Shown one piece after another: positions 8,003 to 15,546 of a stretch of DNA of 64,000 nt. The position numbers and the translations under genes were made by a program. This DNA comes from Pseudomonas sp. UBA4617 (GTDB taxonomy: Bacteria > Pseudomonadota > Gammaproteobacteria > Pseudomonadales > Pseudomonadaceae). Location of the stretch: the NCBI RefSeq assembly GCF_002386445.1, contig NZ_DGIR01000024.1, positions 22,840-86,839 on the forward strand. Direction: 5' to 3'. The notes beneath the pieces are model-generated. The model saw only the letters and a list, made by a program, of their open reading frames with translations. It searched no databases and had not been told where the DNA came from. The stretch's first letter is position 1, and the number at the start of each line of letters is the position of its first letter.

Positions 8003-9325
8003 ATGACTGCCAACGATACCGCTCGCCCGTCCCGGTTCAGCCGCGGCGACCACCGGACCCTGGGCCTGGCGGCGCTGGGCGGCGCGCTGGAGATCTACGA
8101 TTTCATCATTTTCGTGTTCTTTGCGCTCACTCTCAGCCAACTGTTCTTCCCGCCCGAGATGCCCGAATGGCTGCGCCTGCTGCAAAGCTTCGGGATTTTC
8201 GTCACCGGCTACCTGGCGCGACCGCTGGGCGGCATCCTGATGGCGCACTTCGCCGACCACCTGGGGCGCAAGCGGGTGTTCAGCCTGAGCATCCTGATGA
8301 TGGCCCTGCCGTGCCTGTTGATCGGGGTGATGCCGACCTACGCCGACATCGGCTATGCGGCCCCGCTGATCCTGCTGGCCCTGCGCATTCTGCAGGGCGC
8401 GGCGGTCGGCGGCGAGGTGCCCAGCGCGTGGACCTTCGTCGCCGAGCACGCGCCTGCCGGGCGGCGCGGTTACGCCCTGGGGTTCCTGCAGGCGGGGCTG
8501 ACCTTCGGCTACCTGCTGGGGGCGCTGACTGCGACCTTGCTGGCGCAACTGTTCACCACGCAGGAGATCCTCGACCATGCCTGGCGTTACCCGTTCCTGC
8601 TGGGCGGGGTATTCGGCGTGGTTGGCGTGTGGTTGCGTCGCTGGCTCAGCGAAACCCCGGTGTTCCTTGCCTTGCGTGCGCGCCGGCAAGCGCCGGTGCG
8701 CTTCCCGCTGCGCCAGGTGCTGGGCGAACACCGGCGGGCGTTGATCCCGGCGGCGCTGCTGACCTGTGTGCTGACCTCCGCCGTGGTGGTGCTGGTGGTG
8801 ATTACCCCGACGGTGATGCAGCAGCGCTTCGGCATGACGGCCGGGCACACTTTTGCCCTGAGCAGCGTGGGTATCGTGTTTCTCAATATCGGTTGCGTGC
8901 TGGCCGGCCTGCTGGTCGACCGCGTCGGCGCCTGGCGCGCACTGATGCTCTACAGCCTGCTGTTGCCGCTGGGCATCGGCGTGTTGTACACCAGCCTGGT
9001 AGGGCAGTGGGGCATGACCTGGGCGGCCTATGCACTGGCCGGCCTGTGCTGTGGCGTGGTGGGGGTGGTGCCGTCGGTGATGGTCGGGTTGTTCCCGGCC
9101 GAGATCCGTGTGTCGGGTATTTCCTTCACCTACAACGTGGCCTACGCACTGTGGGCCAGCACCACACCGCTGGCGCTGATTGCCTTGATGCCGTGGAGCC
9201 CGTGGGTGTGTGCCGGGTTCTGCCTGATCATGGGCGCGGTGGGGTTGTTGACGGCGCTCTGTTTCGGGCGTCGTGAGCCGTTGCCGATGAGCGAGCCCGA
9301 CCTCCTGCCGACGCGGTGCCTGTAG
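8003..9325 (+). CDS. MFS transporter, metabolite:H+ symporter (MHS/ProP-like) family
   Basis: A 440-residue, 12-segment inner-membrane carrier. The family marks are visible: LGGALEIYDFIIFVFFA in the first helix, ARPLGGILMAHFADHLGRKR in the loop between helices 2 and 3 (the MFS signature with DxxGRK), and RILQGAAVGGEVPSAWTFV in helix 4, the version seen in citrate, shikimate and proline/betaine carriers. The substrate cannot be read from the sequence. The gene is single, ends at a bidirectional terminator shared with etfQO, and is preceded by 71 bases after the receiver-like gene. Confidence 0.82.
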   Translation: MTANDTARPSRFSRGDHRTLGLAALGGALEIYDFIIFVFFALTLSQLFFPPEMPEWLRLLQSFGIFVTGYLARPLGGILMAHFADHLGRKRVFSLSILMMALPCLLIGVMPTYADIGYAAPLILLALRILQGAAVGGEVPSAWTFVAEHAPAGRRGYALGFLQAGLTFGYLLGALTATLLAQLFTTQEILDHAWRYPFLLGGVFGVVGVWLRRWLSETPVFLALRARRQAPVRFPLRQVLGEHRRALIPAALLTCVLTSAVVVLVVITPTVMQQRFGMTAGHTFALSSVGIVFLNIGCVLAGLLVDRVGAWRALMLYSLLLPLGIGVLYTSLVGQWGMTWAAYALAGLCCGVVGVVPSVMVGLFPAEIRVSGISFTYNVAYALWASTTPLALIALMPWSPWVCAGFCLIMGAVGLLTALCFGRREPLPMSEPDLLPTRCL

Positions 9326-9360
9326 GCGCGGCCAGTACCGCCAGGCAACAGGTAAAACAG

Positions 9361-9392
9361 AAAGCCCCCGGCTCGTGAGAACCGGGGGCTTT
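9361..9392. terminator. Bidirectional intrinsic terminator between the MFS gene and etfQO
   Basis: Perfect 9-bp stem AGCCCCCGG (9363-9371) / CCGGGGGCT (9382-9390), flanked by A residues on the left and T residues on the right, so it can stop transcription from both sides. Confidence 0.9.
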
Positions 9393-9414
9393 TCTTTACC
9401 GCAAGGGCAGGGGC

Positions 9415-11079
9415 TTACATGTTCGGGTAGTTCGGCCCACCCGCGCCTTCAGGGGTGACCCAAGTGATGTTCTGGGCCGGGTCCTTGATGTCACAGGTCT
9501 TGCAGTGCACGCAGTTCTGCGCGTTGATCTGGAAGCGCTTGCTGCCGTCTTCCTGGCTCACCACTTCGTACACGCCCGCCGGGCAATAGCGCTGCGCCGG
9601 CTCGTCATACAGCGGCAGGTTGCTGGCGATCGGAATGCTCGGGTCGGTCAGCTTCAGGTGGCAAGGTTGTTCCTCTTCGTGGTTGGTGCTGGAGAGGAAT
9701 ACCGAGCTGAGCTTGTCGAAGCTGAGCTTGCCGTCCGGTTTCGGGTAGTCGATCTTCTGCGAGTCGGCCGCCAGCTTCAGGCAGGCGTAGTCCGGCTTGG
9801 TGTCGTGCAGGGTGAACGGCAGCTTGCCACCGAACCAGTTCTGGTCGACATAGTTGAACGCACCGCCGAGGATCGGGCCGAACTTGTGGATGGCCGCGCC
9901 GAAGTTGCGGCTGGCGAACAGTTCTTCGTACAACCAGCTGGCCTTGAAGGCGCTGACGTAGCCGTTCAGCTTGTCGCCGCCTTCGCTGCCGGCGGCCAGC
10001 GCGTCGGCGACCGCTTCGGCCGCCAGCATGCCGGACTTCATCGCGGTGTGGCTGCCCTTGATCTTGGAGAAGTTCAAGGTACCCAGGTCACAACCGATCA
10101 GTGCACCGCCGTCGAACACCATTTTCGGCAGCGAGTTCAAACCACCTTTGGCGATTGCGCGGGCGCCGTAGCTGATCCGCTTGCCGCCTTCGAGGTACTG
10201 GCTGATCACCGGGTGGTGCTTCAGCCGCTGGAATTCGTCGAACGGTGACAGGTACGGGTTGGCGTAGGACAGGTCGACGATCAGGCCGACGACCACCTGG
10301 TTGTTTTCCAGGTGATACAGGAACGAACCACCGGTGTTGTCCCTGGCCATCACATCCAGCGGCCAGCCGGCGGTATGCACTACCAGGCCCTGTTCGTGCC
10401 TGGCGGGGTCGATTTCCCAGATTTCCTTCAAACCGATGCCGTAGTGCTGAACATCGGCTTCGCTGTCGAGGTTGAAACGCTTGATCAGTTGCTTGCCGAT
10501 ATGGCCACGGCAGCCTTCGGCGAACAGGGTGTACTTGGCGCGCAATTCCATGCCTGGGGTGTACAGGCCGTCCTTCGGGTTGCCTTCGCGGTCGACGCCG
10601 AGGTCACCGGTAACGATGCCGCGGACCACGCCGTTGTCATCGAACAGGGCTTCCTGGGCGGCGAAGCCCGGGTAGATTTCCACGCCGAGGTTCTCGGCCT
10701 GCTGGGCCAGCCAGCGGCACAGGTTGCCCAGCGAGATGATGTAGTTGCCGTGGTTGTGCATGGTCTTGGGCACGAACAGGTCAGGCACCCTGGTCGCGCT
10801 GCCGGCATCCTTGAGCACGTAGATGTCGTCGCGTTTCACTTCGGTGTTCAGTGGCGCGCCGAGGGCTTTCCAGTCGGGGAACAGCTCGTTCAGGGCTCGC
10901 GGTTCGAACACCGCCCCGGAGAGGATGTGGGCGCCGACTTCAGAGCCCTTTTCCACCACGCAGACGCTGATTTCGCTACCGGCTTCGGCGGCCTTCTGCT
11001 TCAGGCGGCAGGCGGCGGACAGGCCTGCCGGGCCGGCGCCGACGATGACCACGTCGAATTCCATGTATTCGCGTTCCAC
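9415..11079 (-). CDS. etfQO: Electron transfer flavoprotein-ubiquinone oxidoreductase
   Basis: The membrane-associated flavoprotein/4Fe-4S enzyme that passes electrons from reduced ETF to ubiquinone during fatty-acid and amino-acid oxidation. The FAD motif FDVVIVGAGPAGLSAACRLK is near the N-terminus. The C-terminus holds the cluster-binding cysteines in CPAGVYEV and CVHCKTCDIKDP. I start at GTG 11079-11077, giving 554 residues, because AGGAGAG sits five bases upstream. A longer reading from 11100 has no such site. It diverges from etfBA; a strong promoter (11215-11243) and a PsrA-box-like palindrome lie between. Confidence 0.93.
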   Translation of the reverse strand: MEREYMEFDVVIVGAGPAGLSAACRLKQKAAEAGSEISVCVVEKGSEVGAHILSGAVFEPRALNELFPDWKALGAPLNTEVKRDDIYVLKDAGSATRVPDLFVPKTMHNHGNYIISLGNLCRWLAQQAENLGVEIYPGFAAQEALFDDNGVVRGIVTGDLGVDREGNPKDGLYTPGMELRAKYTLFAEGCRGHIGKQLIKRFNLDSEADVQHYGIGLKEIWEIDPARHEQGLVVHTAGWPLDVMARDNTGGSFLYHLENNQVVVGLIVDLSYANPYLSPFDEFQRLKHHPVISQYLEGGKRISYGARAIAKGGLNSLPKMVFDGGALIGCDLGTLNFSKIKGSHTAMKSGMLAAEAVADALAAGSEGGDKLNGYVSAFKASWLYEELFASRNFGAAIHKFGPILGGAFNYVDQNWFGGKLPFTLHDTKPDYACLKLAADSQKIDYPKPDGKLSFDKLSSVFLSSTNHEEEQPCHLKLTDPSIPIASNLPLYDEPAQRYCPAGVYEVVSQEDGSKRFQINAQNCVHCKTCDIKDPAQNITWVTPEGAGGPNYPNM

Positions 11080-11214
11080 TGGTTCTCTCCTACTCATCAA
11101 GGCTCGTGCTGTTGCTTGGTCTTATGGGTGCGCGGGGCATTCGCCGCGGTTCTACGCAGCGGCGGAGCTGTAGCTGGGCAAATGACGGACTACACCGTTT
11201 TGTCTTGGCCGCGC

Positions 11215-11243
11215 ATTATATCTACACCACTTGGCGGGTCCAA
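11215..11243 (-). promoter_or_regulatory. Sigma-70 promoter for etfQO
   Basis: On the minus strand, TTGGAC (11243-11238), a 17-base spacer and TATAAT (11220-11215) form a near-consensus promoter about 135 bases from the GTG start of etfQO. Confidence 0.75.
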
Positions 11244-11245
11244 TA

Positions 11246-11259
11246 CAAACGTTTGTTTG
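11246..11259. promoter_or_regulatory. PsrA-box-like operator between etfQO and etfBA
   Basis: CAAAC (11246-11250), four bases, GTTTG (11255-11259) matches the published PsrA site (G/C)AAAC-N2-4-GTTTG(C/G). The first ten bases are also a perfect palindrome. PsrA is a TetR-family fatty-acid sensor that controls beta-oxidation and ETF genes in Pseudomonas. The site touches the -35 of the etfQO promoter, a position suited to repression relieved by long-chain fatty acids. Confidence 0.7.
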
Positions 11260-11634
11260 AATTTGCCGCAGGCCAGTAAAATCACTGGAGCGCGGCTGGA
11301 GGGTGACCGATTTGCCGTATTGACCGGATTGGGTGTTACGGTCAAGATACGAGCGGTTTTACGTTCGCCGTAGGCTTGCAGCCGGGCGCAGGTACACCTC
11401 TAAAGACCAGGTGTGGAGCAGGGTTTTGCGGCCTTGGGCCGGTTTGTAGTGGAGTTTACACGCCACGACAGAAAATGACCCGTGAGTATTTGACGCAAGC
11501 GTCCGGACAAGACTGTTCGGTCACTGTGAAGTTACTGCCTCCCGGTACGTTTTTGGAGGTGCCCTTGTACCCACGCGCATCGCCGGGCATGGCCCCAGGC
11601 GACTATCTATTCACCGGAGAGTAACGAGGAATCC
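11260..11634 (+). other. Long non-coding leader upstream of etfB
   Basis: About 375 bases between the PsrA-like site and etfB without a convincing gene. A TAAAAT at 11277-11282 could be a -10 for etfB, which would make the leader about 350 bases. A 49-codon ATG frame (11475-11624) ends 10 bases before etfB but has no ribosome site. GAGGAA just before 11635 is the etfB ribosome site. Confidence 0.4.
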
Positions 11635-12384
11635 ATGAAGGTTCTTGTAGCTGTCAAACGAGTGGTCGACTACAACGTCAAGGTTCGCGTCAAGGCGGAC
11701 AACTCCGGCGTCGACCTTGCTAACGTCAAGATGTCCATGAACCCCTTCTGCGAAATCGCCGTGGAAGAAGCCGTGCGCCTGAAGGAAAAAGGCGTTGCGA
11801 CCGAGATCGTCGTCGTCTCCGTCGGCCCGGCCACCGCCCAGGAGCAACTGCGTACCGCCCTGGCTCTGGGTGCCGACCGCGCCATCCTGGTCGAAGCCGC
11901 TGACGAATTGAACTCCCTGGCCGTGGCCAAGGCGCTGAAGGCTGTTGTCGACAAGGAGCAGCCGCAACTGGTCATCCTCGGCAAACAGGCCATCGACAGC
12001 GACAACAACCAGACTGGCCAGATGCTGGCTGCGTTGACCGGCTTTGCCCAGGGCACCTTCGCCTCCAAGGTGGAAGTGGCTGGCGACAAGCTGAACGTCA
12101 CCCGTGAAATCGACGGCGGCCTGCAGACCGTGGCCCTGAACCTGCCAGCCATCGTCACCACCGACCTGCGCCTGAACGAGCCACGCTACGCGTCGCTGCC
12201 GAACATCATGAAGGCCAAGAAGAAGCCGCTGGAGACCATCACTCCAGACGCGCTGGGCGTTTCCCTCGCCTCCACCAACAAGACCCTGAAGGTTGAAGCC
12301 CCGGCTGCCCGCAGCGCAGGCGTCAAGGTCAAATCGGTGGCCGAACTGGTCGAGAAGCTGAAGAACGAAGCGAAGGTAATCTAA
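11635..12384 (+). CDS. etfB: Electron transfer flavoprotein beta subunit
   Basis: The smaller subunit (249 residues) of the soluble FAD/AMP heterodimer that collects electrons from acyl-CoA and other dehydrogenases and delivers them to ETF-QO. It opens MKVLVAVKRVVDYNVKVRVK and shows the AMP-binding/recognition-loop region around LGKQAIDSDNNQTGQMLAA, which is highly conserved in EtfB. The ATG has GAGGAA upstream. The TAA stop is immediately followed by the etfA ATG, so the two subunits are made in step. The operon faces away from etfQO across the PsrA-like site. Confidence 0.95.
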   Translation: MKVLVAVKRVVDYNVKVRVKADNSGVDLANVKMSMNPFCEIAVEEAVRLKEKGVATEIVVVSVGPATAQEQLRTALALGADRAILVEAADELNSLAVAKALKAVVDKEQPQLVILGKQAIDSDNNQTGQMLAALTGFAQGTFASKVEVAGDKLNVTREIDGGLQTVALNLPAIVTTDLRLNEPRYASLPNIMKAKKKPLETITPDALGVSLASTNKTLKVEAPAARSAGVKVKSVAELVEKLKNEAKVI

Positions 12385-13314
12385 ATGACTATCCTGGTTG
12401 TCGCTGAATACGAGAACGGTGCCGTAGCCCCGGCCACCCTGAACACTGTTGCCGCTGCCGCCAAGATCGGTGGCGATGTGCACGTGCTGGTCGCCGGCCA
12501 GAACGTGGGCGGCGTTGCCGAATCTGCCGCGAAGATCGCTGGCGTGGCCAAGGTGCTGGTTGCCGACAACGCAGCCTATGCACACGTCCTGCCGGAAAAC
12601 GTCGCGCCGCTGATCGTCGAACTGGCCAAAGGCTACAGCCACGTGCTGGCCCCGGCCACCACCAACGGCAAGAACATCCTGCCGCGCGTTGCCGCGCTGC
12701 TGGACGTGGACCAGATCTCCGAGATCATCTCGGTCGAGTCCGCCGATACCTTCAAGCGCCCGATCTATGCCGGTAACGCCATTGCCACCGTGCAGTCGAG
12801 CGCGGCCATCAAGGTCATCACCGTACGTACCACCGGCTTCGACGCTGTGTCGGGCGAAGGTGGCTCGGCTGCCGTTGAGGCCGTTGGCGCCGCACATGAC
12901 GCCGCTATCTCGGCCTTCGTTGGCGAAGAGCTGGCCAAGTCCGACCGCCCGGAACTGACCGCTGCCAAGATCGTCGTCTCCGGCGGCCGCGGCATGGGCA
13001 ACGGTGACAACTTCAAGCACCTGTACAGCCTGGCCGACAAGCTCGGCGCTGCCGTCGGTGCTTCGCGTGCCGCGGTCGACGCGGGCTTCGTGCCCAACGA
13101 CATGCAGGTCGGCCAGACCGGCAAGATCGTTGCACCACAGCTGTACATTGCCGTCGGTATCTCCGGCGCGATTCAGCACCTGGCCGGCATGAAGGACTCC
13201 AAGGTGATCGTGGCGATCAACAAGGACGAAGAAGCGCCGATCTTCCAGGTGGCTGACTACGGTCTGGTCGCCGACCTGTTCGAAGCGGTGCCAGAGCTGG
13301 AAAAGCTGGTCTGA
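12385..13314 (+). CDS. etfA: Electron transfer flavoprotein alpha subunit
   Basis: The larger ETF subunit (309 residues), which carries the FAD in its C-terminal domain. The FAD-binding signature is clear: GGRGMGNGDNFKHLYSLADK, then GASRAAVDAGFVPNDMQVGQ and LYIAVGISGAIQHLAGM, with the closing NKDEEAPIFQVADYGLVAD. It follows etfB with no intergenic base and ends 22 bases before a strong intrinsic terminator, so etfBA is a two-gene operon. Confidence 0.95.
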   Translation: MTILVVAEYENGAVAPATLNTVAAAAKIGGDVHVLVAGQNVGGVAESAAKIAGVAKVLVADNAAYAHVLPENVAPLIVELAKGYSHVLAPATTNGKNILPRVAALLDVDQISEIISVESADTFKRPIYAGNAIATVQSSAAIKVITVRTTGFDAVSGEGGSAAVEAVGAAHDAAISAFVGEELAKSDRPELTAAKIVVSGGRGMGNGDNFKHLYSLADKLGAAVGASRAAVDAGFVPNDMQVGQTGKIVAPQLYIAVGISGAIQHLAGMKDSKVIVAINKDEEAPIFQVADYGLVADLFEAVPELEKLV

Positions 13315-13336
13315 TCCGCCTGCTTCACTTATAAAG

Positions 13337-13370
13337 AACCCGGCCCTCGTTTCGAGGGTCGGGTTTTTTT
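13337..13370 (+). terminator. Intrinsic terminator of etfBA
   Basis: Stem AACCCGGCCCTCG (13337-13349) pairs with CGAGGGTCGGGTT (13353-13365) with one G-T wobble and a three-base loop, followed by a run of T. Confidence 0.92.
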
Positions 13371-13389
13371 ATGGGCTGAGGAGTGAGGG

Positions 13390-14211
13390 ATGACGTTGCG
13401 CGGAACGGGCAGGGTGCTGGCATGCATGGCGGTGTTGGCGTCGCCGCTGGCCATGGCGGCAGGCAAGTGCGAACGCCTGGTTGCCACCGGCAGCCCCGAT
13501 GCGCCACCATATTCATGGCAAGACCCGAACGACCCGAAACACTTGATCGGTGCCAATGTCGACCTGCTGCGCCAGGTGGCTGGCGAGTTGGGCTTGAAGG
13601 TGGAGGTGCTCAGCGCCGGGCGTCGTGACCAGGCACTGGAAGAAGTGCGCAGCGGGCGCATGGACCTGTTGCTCGACACACCCATGCAGGTGGAGCAACT
13701 GACCGCGCTCGACTACATTCACCCACCCCTGCAGCTCAATGAATACCTGGTGTGGACCCGCCACGATAGCGAGCTGGCTTTCGATGGCCCGGCGGACCTG
13801 GCCAGGTACCAGGGCAGTGTGTCCGAGCGCGCGCGGCTGACGCCGGCCTTCACCGCGTTCGTCAAGGCCCAGCTGAAGCTGGCGCCGGCGCAGAACCTGA
13901 CCCAGGCATTTCAGAAGCTGGTGCTCGGCCAGGTTGACTATGTGCTTGCAAGCCGCTACGCGGGTATGGCGATGACCCAGAACCTGGGCGTGAGCAACCA
14001 GCTGATTGCCCGCGGCCTGCCGGTGGACCGGCCGGGGCTGTACCTGGCCGTGTCACACAATTCAGCCTGCAATGACAGCTGGTTGCGTGGGCAATTGGCA
14101 AAAAAACTGACAGAATTGCCGATCTCCGGTGCGTCCGAGGCCGTGCTGCAACGCAATGTCGAGCGCTGGAAAGCCCAGCTGCAAGTGCCGTCGGACGCCC
14201 CCAAACACTAG
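13390..14211 (+). CDS. Periplasmic solute-binding protein (family 3-like)
   Basis: 273 residues with a signal peptide (residues 1-23, cleavage near AMAAG). The body follows the extracellular solute-binding protein family 3 pattern: a first strand TGSPDAPPYSW, the GANVDLLRQVAGELGLKVEV segment and RSGRMDLLLDTPM. These proteins bind amino acids or related ligands, usually for an ABC transporter. No permease or ATPase gene is nearby; instead two envelope lipoprotein genes follow, so it may be an orphan binding or sensing protein. GAGTGAGGG lies just upstream of the ATG. The ligand cannot be predicted. Confidence 0.75.
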   Translation: MTLRGTGRVLACMAVLASPLAMAAGKCERLVATGSPDAPPYSWQDPNDPKHLIGANVDLLRQVAGELGLKVEVLSAGRRDQALEEVRSGRMDLLLDTPMQVEQLTALDYIHPPLQLNEYLVWTRHDSELAFDGPADLARYQGSVSERARLTPAFTAFVKAQLKLAPAQNLTQAFQKLVLGQVDYVLASRYAGMAMTQNLGVSNQLIARGLPVDRPGLYLAVSHNSACNDSWLRGQLAKKLTELPISGASEAVLQRNVERWKAQLQVPSDAPKH

Positions 14212-14220
14212 GAAGATTGC

Positions 14221-14574
14221 GTGAGAACCCAACCACTAATCCTTGCCCTGGCCGTACTCGGCCTGGCTGGCTGCGCCAACGATCCGGCCCCTGTCGAGCA
14301 GATGCGCATTTCCGAGCAGGCACTGGAGCAGGCCAGGGCCGTCGGCGCCACCGAACAGGTCGAAGCGCTCAAGCTGGCCGAAGACAAGCTGGCCCGCGCC
14401 AAGACCAACATGCTCACCGAAGAATACCGCGATGCGCGCATGCGCGCCGAGCAGGCCGAGCTGGATGCACGCCTGGCCGAAGCCCAGGTGCTGAACCAGA
14501 AGAGCGAAGAGCAGTTGCAGCTGCTGCAGTCGCGGGTCAAGCGCCTGCGCAAGCAGCTGGAGGTGCAGCCATGA
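14221..14574 (+). CDS. DUF4398-type coiled-coil lipoprotein
   Basis: 117 residues from a GTG start. A lipoprotein signal ends in LAGC (C18), followed by a long alpha-helical, Ala/Glu/Leu/Arg-rich chain with heptad character (residues 30-115) typical of DUF4398 proteins. It is probably an outer-membrane lipoprotein lying against the peptidoglycan. It starts nine bases after the binding-protein gene and overlaps the following OmpA-like gene by four bases (ATGA). DUF4398 and OmpA-like lipoprotein genes commonly occur as a pair; their exact role is not known to me. Confidence 0.75.
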   Translation: MRTQPLILALAVLGLAGCANDPAPVEQMRISEQALEQARAVGATEQVEALKLAEDKLARAKTNMLTEEYRDARMRAEQAELDARLAEAQVLNQKSEEQLQLLQSRVKRLRKQLEVQP

Positions 14575-15383
14575 TCCGCCGTGCACCATTGGCCGCGCTG
14601 GCCATGCTGGCGCTGGCGGCAGGTTTGCAGGGTTGCGCCAGCCAGCGCAGCAGTGCTGCACTGGATGACGCCAGCGCCGCCTTCCAGAAGGTCAAGGACA
14701 ACTCCGATGTGCTGCGCAGTGCCCCGCGTGACGTGATTCGCGCAGGCGAGTCGCTGGCTCGCGCCGAGCGCCTGTCCAGCTACATTGGCACCGGTGCCGA
14801 CGTGCGCCATTACGCCTACCTCAGCCAGCGCTACAGCGAGATCGCCAGCGAGCATGCCCGCCTGGCACTGAACCAGGAGCGCCAGGCCAAGCTCGACCTG
14901 GAGCGCCAGCGCCTGCAGCTGGCCTTGCGCGAGGCCAAGCTGGCCAGCGTCCAGCAGCAGGGCAAGTGGATCGAGTCGCAGATCGCCGCGCTGGCCTCGG
15001 AGCAGACCGATCGCGGTCTGGTAATGACCTTGGGTGACGTGCTGTTCGATACTGGCCGTGCCGACTTGAAGAACTCGGCCAGCCGCACCGTGCTCAAGCT
15101 GGTGCAGTTCCTTCAGCTCAACCCGCGCCGGGTGGTACGGATCGAAGGCTATACCGACAGTACCGGCACTGCCGAGGACAATCTCAAGCTGTCGCGTGAC
15201 CGGGCGCAGGCCGTGGCGGACATGCTGGTCGACCTGGGCATCGACGAGAAGCGCCTGCAGGTCGAGGGGTATGGCGACCAGTACCCGATCGAGGCCAATG
15301 CCTCGGAGCGGGGCAGGGCGCAGAACCGCCGGGTGGAGATCGTGTTCTCCGATGACAAGGGCAGGCTCGCGCCGGCGCGCTGA
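14571..15383 (+). CDS. OmpA-family peptidoglycan-binding lipoprotein
   Basis: 270 residues starting at an ATG that overlaps the previous stop. The lipobox is LQGC (C22), followed by a DUF4398-like helical part (residues 30-140, many Arg/Gln/Ala) and a C-terminal OmpA domain: DVLFDTGRADLKNSA, IEGYTDSTGTAEDN, SRDRAQAVADML and the closing NRRVEIVFS. The Asp and Arg of the OmpA domain that grip diaminopimelate are present. It should tie the outer membrane to the cell wall. An intrinsic terminator follows at once. Confidence 0.87.
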   Translation: MIRRAPLAALAMLALAAGLQGCASQRSSAALDDASAAFQKVKDNSDVLRSAPRDVIRAGESLARAERLSSYIGTGADVRHYAYLSQRYSEIASEHARLALNQERQAKLDLERQRLQLALREAKLASVQQQGKWIESQIAALASEQTDRGLVMTLGDVLFDTGRADLKNSASRTVLKLVQFLQLNPRRVVRIEGYTDSTGTAEDNLKLSRDRAQAVADMLVDLGIDEKRLQVEGYGDQYPIEANASERGRAQNRRVEIVFSDDKGRLAPAR

Positions 15384-15390
15384 CCCTTGT

Positions 15391-15415
15391 GCGAGGACCG
15401 CTTTGCGGTCCTCGC
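15391..15415 (+). terminator. Intrinsic terminator after the OmpA-like gene
   Basis: Perfect 11-bp stem GCGAGGACCGC / GCGGTCCTCGC with a TTT loop, followed by CGCTTTTC; the T tract is short. Confidence 0.75.
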
Positions 15416-15424
15416 CGCTTTTCA

Positions 15425-15478
15425 TGCAACTGTATTGTTGACTATCCTGCAATCTGTCCCCGTACACTTTGCAACTGT
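15425..15478. promoter_or_regulatory. Three direct repeats (operator-like) upstream of the MocR-type gene
   Basis: TGCAACTGT at 15425-15433 and 15470-15478, with an imperfect copy TGCAATCTGT at 15448-15457. Spacing is 23 and 22 bases, about two helical turns. A possible promoter, TTGCAA (15469-15474) with TACCCT (15491-15496), overlaps the last copy. MocR regulators typically bind direct repeats and control their own genes. Confidence 0.55.
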
Positions 15479-15546
15479 TACGGTATTCTCTACCCTCAGT
15501 GAGCGACACAAGAACAACGAGTCCGTCCGCGCGTCGAGATCCCGCC

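Noticed and set aside
11376..11624. An 82-codon plus frame between etfQO and etfB
   Set aside because: Starts with TTG, no ribosome site, no recognisable domain; the inner ATG frame (11475) is kept only as a remark.
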